The notes beneath the pieces were generated by a model. That model ran no database searches. It was not told the origin of the DNA and saw only the letters and a program-made list of their open reading frames with translations. Positions 25,432 to 33,926 of a stretch of DNA of 64,000 nt are shown one piece after another. The position numbers and the translations under genes were made by a program. Each line of letters begins with the position of its first letter. Within the stretch, counting starts at the first letter, position 1. Origin of the DNA: Devosia epidermidihirudinis (GTDB lineage Bacteria > Pseudomonadota > Alphaproteobacteria > Rhizobiales > Devosiaceae); NCBI RefSeq assembly GCF_000971295.1, contig NZ_LANJ01000001.1:62001-126000 (forward strand), in the 5' to 3' direction.

Positions 25432-26483
25432 AGGCCGCTCTCCGAGATACTGGCAACTGATGGAATGGGGGGAACGGCCGGGCTATCTATGCCGGCCAGA
25501 TTGAGTTCGTCGGCGAAATGGCAGCGCACGCTGCGGTCACCCACAGTGCGCAGGTCCGGCACTGTGGCGCGGCAAATGTCCTGCGCATAGGGGCAGCGTG
25601 GATGAAAATGACACCCTGACGGAGGGTTAGCCGCGCTTGGCACTTCGCCGACCGCCGCGCGCTTGGTGCCGCTCTTGTGCGCGCCAATGCGTGGGACGCT
25701 GGCGATCAGCGCCTCTGAATAGGGATGCAGGGGGCGCTGGAACATGGCCTTGGTCGGACCCGTCTCCACCACGCGACCGAGATACATTACCACCGTCGTG
25801 TCGGTGAAATGGTTCACCACGCCCAGGTCGTGGGCAACAAACAAGTAGGTCAGCTGCCGTTCGGCCTGCAGGTCCTTCATTAGGTTAAGCGTCTGGGCCT
25901 GAATGGACACGTCGAGCGCCGAGATGGGCTCGTCCGCCACCACGAGGCGTGGATTGAGCGCCAATGCCCGGGCAATGACGACGCGCTGGCGCTGGCCACC
26001 CGACAAAGCATGGGGATAGCGCCGCATATAGCGCGTCGACAGGCCCACCTGCTCAAGCAATTGCGCCACACGATCTTCCAGCGCCTTGCCTTTGAGCACG
26101 CGATTGATCAGCAGCGGTTCGCCGATCAGATCGAGCAGTGTCATACGCGGGTTCAGCGATGAGTTCGGGTCCTGAAAGATCATCTGCATGTTGAGCCGCG
26201 TCTTGTGGCGCACATACTTGTCGGCTTTGACGAGATCAACCTGCCCCAGTTCGGGATCATTGAAGATGATCTCGCCGGCATCAGCCTGCAGACCACCCAT
26301 AATGGTGTGGCCCATGGTGGATTTGCCGCAACCGCTCTCGCCCACCAGCCCTACAGTCGATCCGGCAGGCACGGTGAACGACACATCGTCGAGTGCCCGG
26401 ACCTCGCCGGTCGTCTTGCCGAAAATGCCGCTGGACAGCGAGAAGCTCTTTTTGACGCCACGAACTTCGAGAAGTGCGGTCAT
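25428..26483 (-). CDS. ABC transporter ATP-binding protein (OppF/DppF type), alpha-galactoside importer
   Basis: A 351-residue peptide/sugar importer ATPase. It has Walker A GESGCGKST near residue 53, an LSGGQRQR signature, Walker B LVVADEPISALD, and the C-terminal oligopeptide-transporter extension with CXFHPRCPYAQ-type cysteines (iron-sulfur-like motif). It pairs with the neighbouring ATPase, overlapping it by 4 bases. The peptide-type importer sits directly after an alpha-galactosidase, as in the Sinorhizobium meliloti agp system, so the substrate is probably melibiose or raffinose rather than peptides. Confidence 0.92.
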   Translation of the reverse strand: MTALLEVRGVKKSFSLSSGIFGKTTGEVRALDDVSFTVPAGSTVGLVGESGCGKSTMGHTIMGGLQADAGEIIFNDPELGQVDLVKADKYVRHKTRLNMQMIFQDPNSSLNPRMTLLDLIGEPLLINRVLKGKALEDRVAQLLEQVGLSTRYMRRYPHALSGGQRQRVVIARALALNPRLVVADEPISALDVSIQAQTLNLMKDLQAERQLTYLFVAHDLGVVNHFTDTTVVMYLGRVVETGPTKAMFQRPLHPYSEALIASVPRIGAHKSGTKRAAVGEVPSAANPPSGCHFHPRCPYAQDICRATVPDLRTVGDRSVRCHFADELNLAGIDSPAVPPIPSVASISESGL

Positions 26484-27496
26484 GCTGCAGCTCCTGCAAA
26501 TTGAGGATCAGCAAGGAAGCACCGCGCCACATGACCCGCGCTGCTTTCATAGAGCCCGGGCAGCTTCTGATCGCACAGGCCGGCCATGAACTTGGTGCAG
26601 CGGGTATGGAAGGGGCAACCGGACGGCATCTGGTCAGGCGTCGGCACCATGCCCTGAATGGCATTGAGCCGGGTCGACGCGCTGTCCGTCAGCTTGGGGA
26701 TCGAGTCCAACAGGGCCTGGGTATAGGGGTGCTGCGGCGCGCTGAGCACTTCCGCCACCGGACCGCGCTCGACGATATAGCCGAGATACATCACCACCAC
26801 TTCGTCGGCGATTTCAGAGGCCACCGCGAGATCGTGGGTGATGAACATCATCGCCATATCCATCTCCCCCTGCAGCTGGCGCAGCAGATCGAGAATCTGG
26901 CTTTCCGTGGTCACGTCGAGCGCCGTCGTCGGCTCGTCGGCGATCAACAGCTTTGGCCCGCAGCTCAGCGCCAGCGCAATCATCACGCGCTGCCGCATCC
27001 CGCCCGAGAGCTGGTGGGGATAGCGATCAACGATGATCTCGGGGCTTGGCAGGCGAACCTTTCGCAGCATTTCAATGGCGTGCTCGCGCGCTTCGCGCCG
27101 ATTGGGGAAGCGCTGATGCGCCATCAACATTTCGATGATCTGCTCGCCCACCGTAAACAGCGGGTCAAACGAGGTCATCGGCTCCTGAAAGATCATCGCG
27201 ATCTCGGGGCCACGCAGCTTGCGCATGGCTTCCGAGGTCGGCTTGAGCTTGGTGATATCAACCGGCTTGTCGCCCCCGTGATAGCGAATGCTACCCGAGG
27301 CGATATAGCCCGGCTTGCGCACGAGATTGAGCAGGCACTGCCCGGTCACGGACTTGCCGCACCCACTCTCCCCCAGCACGGCAACAGTGCCGCCCTTGGG
27401 GATGGAGAAGTCGATGCCGTTGACGGCCCGCACCACACCACCTTCGGTGCGGAATTCGGTGACGAGGCCTTCGATTTCGATCAGCGGTTCAGACAT
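26480..27496 (-). CDS. ABC transporter ATP-binding protein (OppD/DppD type), alpha-galactoside importer
   Basis: A 338-residue ATPase, first of the pair. It has Walker A GESGCGKSV near residue 40, an LSGGMRQR signature, Walker B LLIADEPTTALD and the C-terminal CPFHTRCTKF cysteine motif of the OppD/F group. The start is the ATG at 27496 (MSEPLIEIEG); upstream in-frame codons run into the permease gene. It works with the second ATPase as a heterodimer under the two permeases. Confidence 0.92.
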   Translation of the reverse strand: MSEPLIEIEGLVTEFRTEGGVVRAVNGIDFSIPKGGTVAVLGESGCGKSVTGQCLLNLVRKPGYIASGSIRYHGGDKPVDITKLKPTSEAMRKLRGPEIAMIFQEPMTSFDPLFTVGEQIIEMLMAHQRFPNRREAREHAIEMLRKVRLPSPEIIVDRYPHQLSGGMRQRVMIALALSCGPKLLIADEPTTALDVTTESQILDLLRQLQGEMDMAMMFITHDLAVASEIADEVVVMYLGYIVERGPVAEVLSAPQHPYTQALLDSIPKLTDSASTRLNAIQGMVPTPDQMPSGCPFHTRCTKFMAGLCDQKLPGLYESSAGHVARCFLADPQFAGAAA

Positions 27497-27507
27497 GTTT
27501 CGCCCCG

Positions 27508-28644
27508 TCATCTGGAGAAGGGATCGGCTGCATCGCGCATGCCGTCGCCAACGAAGTTGAAGGAGATGATGGTGAGCACCACAAAGATTGCCGGGATCAG
27601 CAGCCATGGCAGCTCGATAATCACCTGAACGCTCTGAGCTTCATTGAGCAGCAGGCCCCAGCTGGTCATCGGCGGCTTGATGCCGAGCCCGAGGAAGCTC
27701 AGTGCTGTCTCGCCCAAAATCATCGAGGGGATGGTCAGCGTTGCGATCACCAGCACGTGGCTCATCGTGGATGGCAGCAGATGCTTGACCATGACGCGGG
27801 CCGTGGAGGCGTTGGAGTACTTGGCGGCCCGAACGAAGTCCGATGTTTTAAGCGAAAGCACCATGGCGCGCACCTGGCGAGCCAGACTGCCCCAGGTCAG
27901 CACCGACAGCACGATAGAGATGGCAAAATAGACCTGTGCTGAGCTCCACGTTGGCGGGATCAGCGCCGCCAGAGCCAGCCAGAGCGGGATCTGCGGGAAC
28001 GCCATGGTCATCTCGATGACGCGCTGCACCACATTGTCGAACCAGCCACCGAAATAGCCAGTAATCAGGCCCATGCTGACGCCAATCAGCAGCGACAGCG
28101 CCACGCCTACCAGGCCGACAGTCAGCGACACCTGCGCGCCATAGAGAATGCGGCTGAACACATCGCGGCCCTTGGTATCGGTGCCGAAGATGAACAGCTT
28201 ACCGGGCGCTTCGACACCAAACAGGCGGATGTCGGACTTGATGAGCCCCAGGATCGAGTACGGCTGGCCCTTCACGAATAGCTGCAACGGATACTTCTGC
28301 TCGGGCACGATGGTCGTGACCTGCTGGAATGTCTTGGGGTCCAGCGTGCGCTTGAGGCCATAGACGAACGGCACCGGATGGAAGGCACCGGTTTCATCGA
28401 AGAAGTTGAGGCCGTGCGGCGCCTGCCGGGCAAACTGGCCATGGGTTTCGCGATCCCCATAGGGCGCGATGAAACCAGCCAGCAGAGCCGACAGATACAT
28501 GATGACCAGAATGATCAGCCCGACAACGGCCAGCTTGTTGCGCAGGAATTTGCGCCAGGTCAGCTGGCGAACCGACAACACCGTGGTGCGCTCGGCCTTG
28601 GCCGCGGGCGCGGCGGAAATGGCGTCTGCTGCAATATCAGTCAT
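27508..28644 (-). CDS. ABC transporter permease (OppC/DppC type), alpha-galactoside importer
   Basis: A 378-residue membrane protein with an N-terminal OppC_N segment (RKFLRNKLAVVGLIILVIMY near residue 30), a long periplasmic loop (about residues 65-160, longer than usual) and five C-terminal helices. The coupling motif SDFVRAAKYSNAS is followed by HLLPSTMSHVL. The ATG overlaps the upstream permease end by 8 bases. The extra loop is shared by many sugar-type members of this group. Confidence 0.92.
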   Translation of the reverse strand: MTDIAADAISAAPAAKAERTTVLSVRQLTWRKFLRNKLAVVGLIILVIMYLSALLAGFIAPYGDRETHGQFARQAPHGLNFFDETGAFHPVPFVYGLKRTLDPKTFQQVTTIVPEQKYPLQLFVKGQPYSILGLIKSDIRLFGVEAPGKLFIFGTDTKGRDVFSRILYGAQVSLTVGLVGVALSLLIGVSMGLITGYFGGWFDNVVQRVIEMTMAFPQIPLWLALAALIPPTWSSAQVYFAISIVLSVLTWGSLARQVRAMVLSLKTSDFVRAAKYSNASTARVMVKHLLPSTMSHVLVIATLTIPSMILGETALSFLGLGIKPPMTSWGLLLNEAQSVQVIIELPWLLIPAIFVVLTIISFNFVGDGMRDAADPFSR

Positions 28645-29629
28645 AGCGCACCCTTGGGTCGAGCCAGGCCAGCATCACGTCGGAGATGAGGTTACCCACC
28701 ATCACGGTGACGGCGATCAGCACCAGAATGGCGCCGGCGAGGTACATGTCTTGCTGGATGGTGGCCTGCAGATAGGTGGTCTGGATGGTCGGCAGGTTGA
28801 GCACGATCGAGGTGATGGCAAAGCCATTGATCAGGAAGCTCAGCACCTGCCCAAATAGGGTCACCAGCGGATGCAGCGCATTGCGAAACACATGCTTCCA
28901 GATCACCACCTTTTCAGGCAGGCCCTTGGCGCGCAGCGTCATCACATAGGGCTTGCCCAGCTCTTCGAGCATGTTGTTGCGGGTCACGCGCATAATGAAG
29001 GCGGTGCCGGTGAACGCCACGGCTGTCACGCTGAGCCATGCGTGGGACAGGAAATCCAATGCCTTGGCCAGTGAGAACGGCTGGTTGACATATTGCATGG
29101 AGTTCAGCCCCAGCAGCACGTCGCCGGTCGCAAGGAAAGCGAAGACGAGGAAGATCAGCGCCAGAAGGAAGTCGGGCAGCCCGATACCGATGAAGGCGAA
29201 GGCCGTCAGCCCGATATCGCCAGGCGAATACTGGTGGGTGGCCGAATAGACACCCAGTGGAATGCCAATGCCCCAGGACACGATGAACGCCATGGCCGAC
29301 ACGACCAGCGTTGCTGGCAGGCGTTCCATGATGATGGTGCTGACCGGACGAAGGTCTGAGAACGAAATGCCCAGATCGCCCCGGAAGAAATTGACCACCC
29401 AGGTGAAGAACTGCTCGTAGAGCGGCCGATTGAGGCCGAACTGCTCGCGCAGCATGTCCTGTTGCGCCACGATGCCGGTATTGCCCTGCGCAGCCTGGCG
29501 CAAAACATACTGGCTGACGAAGTCGCTCGCCGGAAGTTTCATGATGATGAAGCCAACGACCATGATCATCAGCAAGGTCGGCACCATGATCAGCAGGCGC
29601 TTGGCAATGTATATGGGCATCGCAGCCAT
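28637..29629 (-). CDS. ABC transporter permease (OppB/DppB type), alpha-galactoside importer
   Basis: A 330-residue, six-helix permease with the N-terminal IAKRLLIMVPTLLMIMVVGF helix and the coupling motif KPYVMTLRAKGLPEKVVIWKH cut in two by the EAA loop. Either the first ATG at 29629 or the fourth codon ATG may start it. Both lie just past a strong hairpin separating it from the binding-protein gene. It pairs with the DppC-like permease. Confidence 0.91.
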   Translation of the reverse strand: MAAMPIYIAKRLLIMVPTLLMIMVVGFIIMKLPASDFVSQYVLRQAAQGNTGIVAQQDMLREQFGLNRPLYEQFFTWVVNFFRGDLGISFSDLRPVSTIIMERLPATLVVSAMAFIVSWGIGIPLGVYSATHQYSPGDIGLTAFAFIGIGLPDFLLALIFLVFAFLATGDVLLGLNSMQYVNQPFSLAKALDFLSHAWLSVTAVAFTGTAFIMRVTRNNMLEELGKPYVMTLRAKGLPEKVVIWKHVFRNALHPLVTLFGQVLSFLINGFAITSIVLNLPTIQTTYLQATIQQDMYLAGAILVLIAVTVMVGNLISDVMLAWLDPRVRYD

Positions 29630-29641
29630 CCCTGATTAAGT

Positions 29642-29671
29642 GCCGGTGCCTGCTGACGCGCAGGCACCGGC
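29642..29671 (-). other. Intercistronic hairpin between binding-protein and permease genes
   Basis: A perfect 12-base stem GCCGGTGCCTGC / GCAGGCACCGGC with a 6-base loop lies 9 bases past the binding-protein stop and 12 before the permease start. There is no T-run. It probably protects the upstream mRNA or limits readthrough into the permeases. Confidence 0.75.
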
Positions 29672-29680
29672 GGGAGAGTT

Positions 29681-31591
29681 TTACTTGGTGAAGTAGAACT
29701 GCTCTGGGTCTGCAGTTGCCGGGAAGCCGAAGTCGTGGCTGCCGATCATGCCGGTATCAGGCACGTTGTGCAGCTTGTTGGACACCAGTACCGGGCTTGG
29801 ATGCTCGCCGATGGTCCCGAGAGTGATCGGGCCGTCTTCGAGATAGATGCGGTAAGCATCGAGCAGTGCCGCGTCGCGCGCCGCAGGATCGACCTGCTCG
29901 GTGGCGAACTCATAGGCGTTCTGCAGCTTTTCCAGCATCGAGCCTGGACGTGGGGCCGTGCCCTCGGTGCCACCGCTCTGGAAGTAGCGGGAGATGCTGA
30001 TACCGCCCATCGACCATTCGCGAGCTTCCACTGGCGCCCACACGGTTGGTGCGGACATCAAGCCCCACCCTGCCGCGCTTGGCCAGGCACGCATCATCAT
30101 GTCGCCGCTTTCAGCGCGGGTCGTCAGTGCGCTGTTGTCGATCGGGTTGAGGATGGTGTCGATGCCGATGGCATCCCAGTCTTCCTTGACCAGATCCATC
30201 ACGGCGATGGTCTGGGGATCGGAGGCAGTCATGTCCACGATCAGCTGCAGCTTGGTCCCATCGGGACGATCACGCCAGCCGTCACCATCCTTGTCGACCA
30301 CGCCCAGCTCATCGAGCAGGCTCTTGGCCAGTTCAGGATCGTAGTCGATGTATTGGTTCGACCACTGCTGATAGACTTCCTGACCTTCAGCCGAGCGGAA
30401 TTCCGGGCTTTCCGGGCTCATCGAGAACTGGCGCGGCTTGGCCAGACCAAAAGTCACAACATCATTGTACTTGTTGCGATCCATGGCCTGCGACAGGGCG
30501 ATACGGAAGTTCTGTTCGTAGAACAGATCAACGATACCCGCGTCCTTGTGATCATACGTGATCATCAGCCATGGCCAGGCGAAGTCGCCGCGGCTCCACA
30601 TCTTGATGGTGTAGTCGCCCGCTTCCTGATTTTGCATCAGCAGCGAAACGTCGGAGAGGTTGAACTCGCGCGCCTGGAAGTCGATCTTGCCAGCCATGCC
30701 GTTGAGCAGAACCGACTGGCGCGCGCTGTCAGCGGTCGCAATCGAGGTGTCGATAGTGTCGATGTACGGCAGCTGATGCCCTTCGGGATCGACCTTCCAG
30801 TAGTAGGGGTTACGCTGCGCGACGATACGCTGACCAGCGGTGTATTCGGTCACAACCCAGCCCGCCAGGGTCGGCATGCCAACCTGCTGCAGACGCGAGG
30901 TCGCGTTGTAGCGAGCCATGAGCTCGGTCGTATCCTTGACCTCGGAATACTTGGGGTGGAACTGCTTGAGGTAGTGCGCTGGCACCAGCCACTGCGCGCT
31001 GTTGTAGTGACCGCGCGACGCGAGCTCCATGAACAGCGGGTTTGGCGCTGCGAAGGTCAGCTTGACGGCATAGTCGTCGAGCTTTTCGACCGACATCGGC
31101 TTGTCGGCGACCACGGTGCCCGATGGCAGGCCAACCGGGATGGATTCATCGAGCACCATGTCGTTCCAGAAGAACATGAAATCATCGGCGCTGAACGTCT
31201 CGCCGTCCGACCACTTCATGCCCTCGCGGAAGTTCATGGTGATTTCGGTGTAGGCGTCGTTCCAGGTCCAGCTTTCCAACACGTTCGGGCGCACGCCCGA
31301 CACGTCGCGTTCATAGCGGGCAAATGGCTCGACCATGATCAGCTGGCGCAGCCAGTCGAGTTCGTCGCGCGAGATATTGTGCAGCGTGCCGCCATACTGG
31401 CCGATGCTTTCCACAGGTGGCACCACCAGTGGATCAAGCGGCAGGCGCTCGGCGATAGGTGGCAGACCAGCCACGCCATCCAGCACAGGCGCCTGGCTGT
31501 AATTCTGGGCAAACGCTGCCGTCGACGTCAGCAGCGCAGCAGTAAACATAAGAGCCGTGAAAGCGCGATTGCGCCCCAACCTTGCGGTCAT
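29681..31591 (-). CDS. ABC transporter substrate-binding protein (SBP_5 family), AgpA-like
   Basis: A 636-residue periplasmic receptor of the dipeptide/oligopeptide class. It has a signal peptide in residues 1-29 (cleavage near AAFAQN), then a long mature domain with the SBP_5 blocks MNFREGMKWSDGETFSADDF and a tail with many aromatic residues. A GGGAGG site precedes the ATG. Its place between the alpha-galactosidase and the permeases matches the S. meliloti agpA arrangement, where an oligopeptide-type receptor binds melibiose and raffinose. The galactoside ligand is therefore likely, but not shown by residues alone. Confidence 0.9.
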   Translation of the reverse strand: MTARLGRNRAFTALMFTAALLTSTAAFAQNYSQAPVLDGVAGLPPIAERLPLDPLVVPPVESIGQYGGTLHNISRDELDWLRQLIMVEPFARYERDVSGVRPNVLESWTWNDAYTEITMNFREGMKWSDGETFSADDFMFFWNDMVLDESIPVGLPSGTVVADKPMSVEKLDDYAVKLTFAAPNPLFMELASRGHYNSAQWLVPAHYLKQFHPKYSEVKDTTELMARYNATSRLQQVGMPTLAGWVVTEYTAGQRIVAQRNPYYWKVDPEGHQLPYIDTIDTSIATADSARQSVLLNGMAGKIDFQAREFNLSDVSLLMQNQEAGDYTIKMWSRGDFAWPWLMITYDHKDAGIVDLFYEQNFRIALSQAMDRNKYNDVVTFGLAKPRQFSMSPESPEFRSAEGQEVYQQWSNQYIDYDPELAKSLLDELGVVDKDGDGWRDRPDGTKLQLIVDMTASDPQTIAVMDLVKEDWDAIGIDTILNPIDNSALTTRAESGDMMMRAWPSAAGWGLMSAPTVWAPVEAREWSMGGISISRYFQSGGTEGTAPRPGSMLEKLQNAYEFATEQVDPAARDAALLDAYRIYLEDGPITLGTIGEHPSPVLVSNKLHNVPDTGMIGSHDFGFPATADPEQFYFTK

Positions 31592-31653
31592 AGTTTCCTC
31601 CCTTTTGAGATCGCGGACCCCTCCTCAGGCGTCCGCGAATAGATGATTGCTAA

Positions 31654-31703
31654 AATATGTAGGATATAATGTCTACATGAAAGCCAGATATATCCTACAT
31701 ATT
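31654..31703. promoter_or_regulatory. Operator cluster upstream of the alpha-galactoside transporter genes
   Basis: AATATGTAGGATATA (31654-31668) is repeated as the exact inverse TATATCCTACATATT at 31689-31703, with 20 bases between. A third half-site CTACAT at 31673-31678 forms another inverted pair with ATGTAG at 31657. The sites lie 63-112 bases before the binding-protein start. They are candidate binding sites for the GntR regulator of this operon. Confidence 0.65.
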
Positions 31704-33793
31704 CACACGCGTGTGAAACGCAGAATCTGGCTCTGAAGGTTCTTGATGGTTGGGATCAGGCCAATTTCGGCCCAGGCACGCCCAGTCCGCACCACGTCCG
31801 AGCCTTCAACCGCGTAGAGCGCTTCAGGATCGAGTCCGGCAATGCGGATCGCCGGATTGGCACCCAGTCGCGCGCTGTGAACGCGGAACACAAAGAGCAC
31901 AGCTTCGGCTTTGTCGCGCGCGACATAAGCAAATGCGCTGACGGCATGGTGATGCGCCGAACGCAGGCGATAGAGGTCGCCACCCGCCACCAGATGGCGG
32001 ATTTCCTTGAAGCGCGCCAGATGGCCAGCAGCCACCGAACACTCCTCATCGCTCCAATCGAGCAGATTGCCACCGACACCGAGGGCACCGGCCATGCTGA
32101 CATGGAAACGGAAATCGAGCGGATATTCGTGGCGCTCTTCGTCAGTCGCCCAGCCGGCCATGGTGTTGGCCGGGAACAGCTGGCTGTAGCCTTCCTGGAT
32201 CAGCAGGCGCGCCGCCGGAACGGTATTGTCGCTGGTCCAGCTCTGTTCGGTCAGCGCCATCATGCCGAGATCGACACGGCCGCCACCGCTACAGCAGTTT
32301 TCCCAGATCACGTTCGGATGGCGCGCACGCAGCTCGCCCCAGACGCGATAGAGCCCCTCGACATAACGCACCCAGATTTCACGCGCATCGCGCTCGTGGG
32401 TTGGCCAGCCAGCCTCGCTGGCCGATCGATTCATGTCCCATTTGATGAAGTCGATCGGGTTCTCGGTCAGCAGGCGATCGAAGATGTCGATCAGATAATC
32501 CTGCACATCGACGCGACCCATATTGAGGATCGACTGATTGCGCATCAGCGAGCGCTCGCGCCCCTCATAATGCAGCACCCAGTCGGGATGCGCGCGATAG
32601 AGATCGGAGTCCGGATTGACCATTTCTGGCTCGATCCAGAGACCGAACTGCATGCCACGTTCCTTCACCGCATCGATCAGCGGCGTCAGGCCCTTGGGGA
32701 ACTTAACCTCGTCGGGCCACCAGTCGCCAAGGCCCGCCTTGTCGGTGTTGCGGCCATGGAACCAGCCGTCATCCATGACAAAAAGCTCAACGCCCATCTT
32801 GGCGGCCTTGTCGGCCAGCGCCGTCTGGCCTTCCTGGTCCACGTCAAACAGCGTCGCGTACCAGGAGTTATAGACAATCGGCGCCACAAAATTCGGCCGT
32901 GGCGACAGGTCCTGACGGATCAGATCGTGATAGGCGCGGCTCATCGCACCAAAGCCATTTGCCGAATAGCCATAGACCACGCGCGGCGCATCAAACGCCT
33001 CGCCAGACTGCAGGTCCCAGGCGAAATCATGATCGTTCAGACCGAGGTGAATGATACCGCGATCATCGCGCGTGCGCTCAGCGATCAACCGCCAGTTGCC
33101 GCTCCACTGCAGCGTACCGAACCAGACTTCACCCGCCTCTTCGCTCGCTGCCAGCCCCGGCTCATTGCGATCGACGGCGAAGTACGGCACGCCACCATGC
33201 GAGGTGATGACGCGACGGCTATCGCGCTGAATGGTGCCAAAGCCCATCGGGTCGCGGTTCATGCGGAACTCGTCGCCCCAGCGGCCGCTGAGGTGATTGA
33301 TGGCAAATTCGCCACCAACAGGCAGGTTGAACGCACCGGTGAACACGCGGGTCAGTTTCACCTCGCGCTCGCCATCGTTGATCACCGACAAGGCGCGGGT
33401 GAACAGGCCACGCTGGTCCAGCGTGCCATAAGTCAACACCACGCGCAGGTTCAGATCAGCATCGCGCAGCGTAATCGCCAGCGTGTTGTCGCCGACCTCC
33501 GCCGACTCAAATCGCAGTACCAGGCCGCGCAGATGACCACCCGCAATGGTCGCGTCGAGCGTGCGCTCATCCGAGGCGCTGGCCTCGCCGGTCGTCACTT
33601 CCTGTGCCGTCAGCTGCAGCACATGGTCAGCGGAAAAATGTTTGGCTCGCTCGGCCGCAGGATAGTCCGAGAGACGTGGAAGCTTGCGCCCCCAATAGGT
33701 GTGCACCAGCACGCCACCCGCCTCGACGCCCATCGCATAAGCAGCATCACCGCTTTCGAGTACCCAATAATTGCCGCTTGCCTGAATGCCCAT
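31703..33793 (-). CDS. Alpha-galactosidase, glycoside hydrolase family 36
   Basis: Hydrolyses terminal alpha-1,6-galactose from melibiose or raffinose-type sugars. It has 696 residues from the ATG at 33793, which has GGAGG 5 bases ahead. Earlier ATG/TTG codons are less well placed. It has an N-terminal beta-sandwich, a barrel, and a C-terminal domain. The nucleophile is D453 in FIKWDMNR and the acid/base D522 in WTSDNT, with the CCSGGGR loop between, all typical of GH36. No signal peptide is seen, so it is cytoplasmic and acts on imported sugars. It heads the transporter operon but has its own candidate promoter. Confidence 0.95.
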   Translation of the reverse strand: MGIQASGNYWVLESGDAAYAMGVEAGGVLVHTYWGRKLPRLSDYPAAERAKHFSADHVLQLTAQEVTTGEASASDERTLDATIAGGHLRGLVLRFESAEVGDNTLAITLRDADLNLRVVLTYGTLDQRGLFTRALSVINDGEREVKLTRVFTGAFNLPVGGEFAINHLSGRWGDEFRMNRDPMGFGTIQRDSRRVITSHGGVPYFAVDRNEPGLAASEEAGEVWFGTLQWSGNWRLIAERTRDDRGIIHLGLNDHDFAWDLQSGEAFDAPRVVYGYSANGFGAMSRAYHDLIRQDLSPRPNFVAPIVYNSWYATLFDVDQEGQTALADKAAKMGVELFVMDDGWFHGRNTDKAGLGDWWPDEVKFPKGLTPLIDAVKERGMQFGLWIEPEMVNPDSDLYRAHPDWVLHYEGRERSLMRNQSILNMGRVDVQDYLIDIFDRLLTENPIDFIKWDMNRSASEAGWPTHERDAREIWVRYVEGLYRVWGELRARHPNVIWENCCSGGGRVDLGMMALTEQSWTSDNTVPAARLLIQEGYSQLFPANTMAGWATDEERHEYPLDFRFHVSMAGALGVGGNLLDWSDEECSVAAGHLARFKEIRHLVAGGDLYRLRSAHHHAVSAFAYVARDKAEAVLFVFRVHSARLGANPAIRIAGLDPEALYAVEGSDVVRTGRAWAEIGLIPTIKNLQSQILRFTRV

Positions 33794-33840
33794 TCCATCC
33801 TCCATGGTGGCCAATTCGCACCGCCGCCAGTGGCTTGCGG

Positions 33841-33886
33841 TGTCAAAATATGTATGACAATTAGATTTCTATTATCGTATAGTCAA
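33841..33886 (-). promoter_or_regulatory. Candidate promoter and operator of the alpha-galactosidase gene
   Basis: On the minus strand TTGACT (33886-33881) is 17 bases from TAATTG (33863-33858), a fair sigma70-type pair. Just past it lies the inverted repeat TGTCA-9-TGACA (33841-33859), which contains AATATGTA, also present in the operator cluster at 31654. Together these suggest a repressed promoter. Confidence 0.5.
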
Positions 33887-33926
33887 CGGGCACTTTGCCA
33901 CGCTGTGGAAGACGGGGAGTTCCGCG

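Noticed and set aside
29735..31642. A 635-codon open frame opposite the galactoside receptor gene
   Set aside because: Antisense shadow of a GC-rich gene; no signal peptide or motif, while the minus frame has both.
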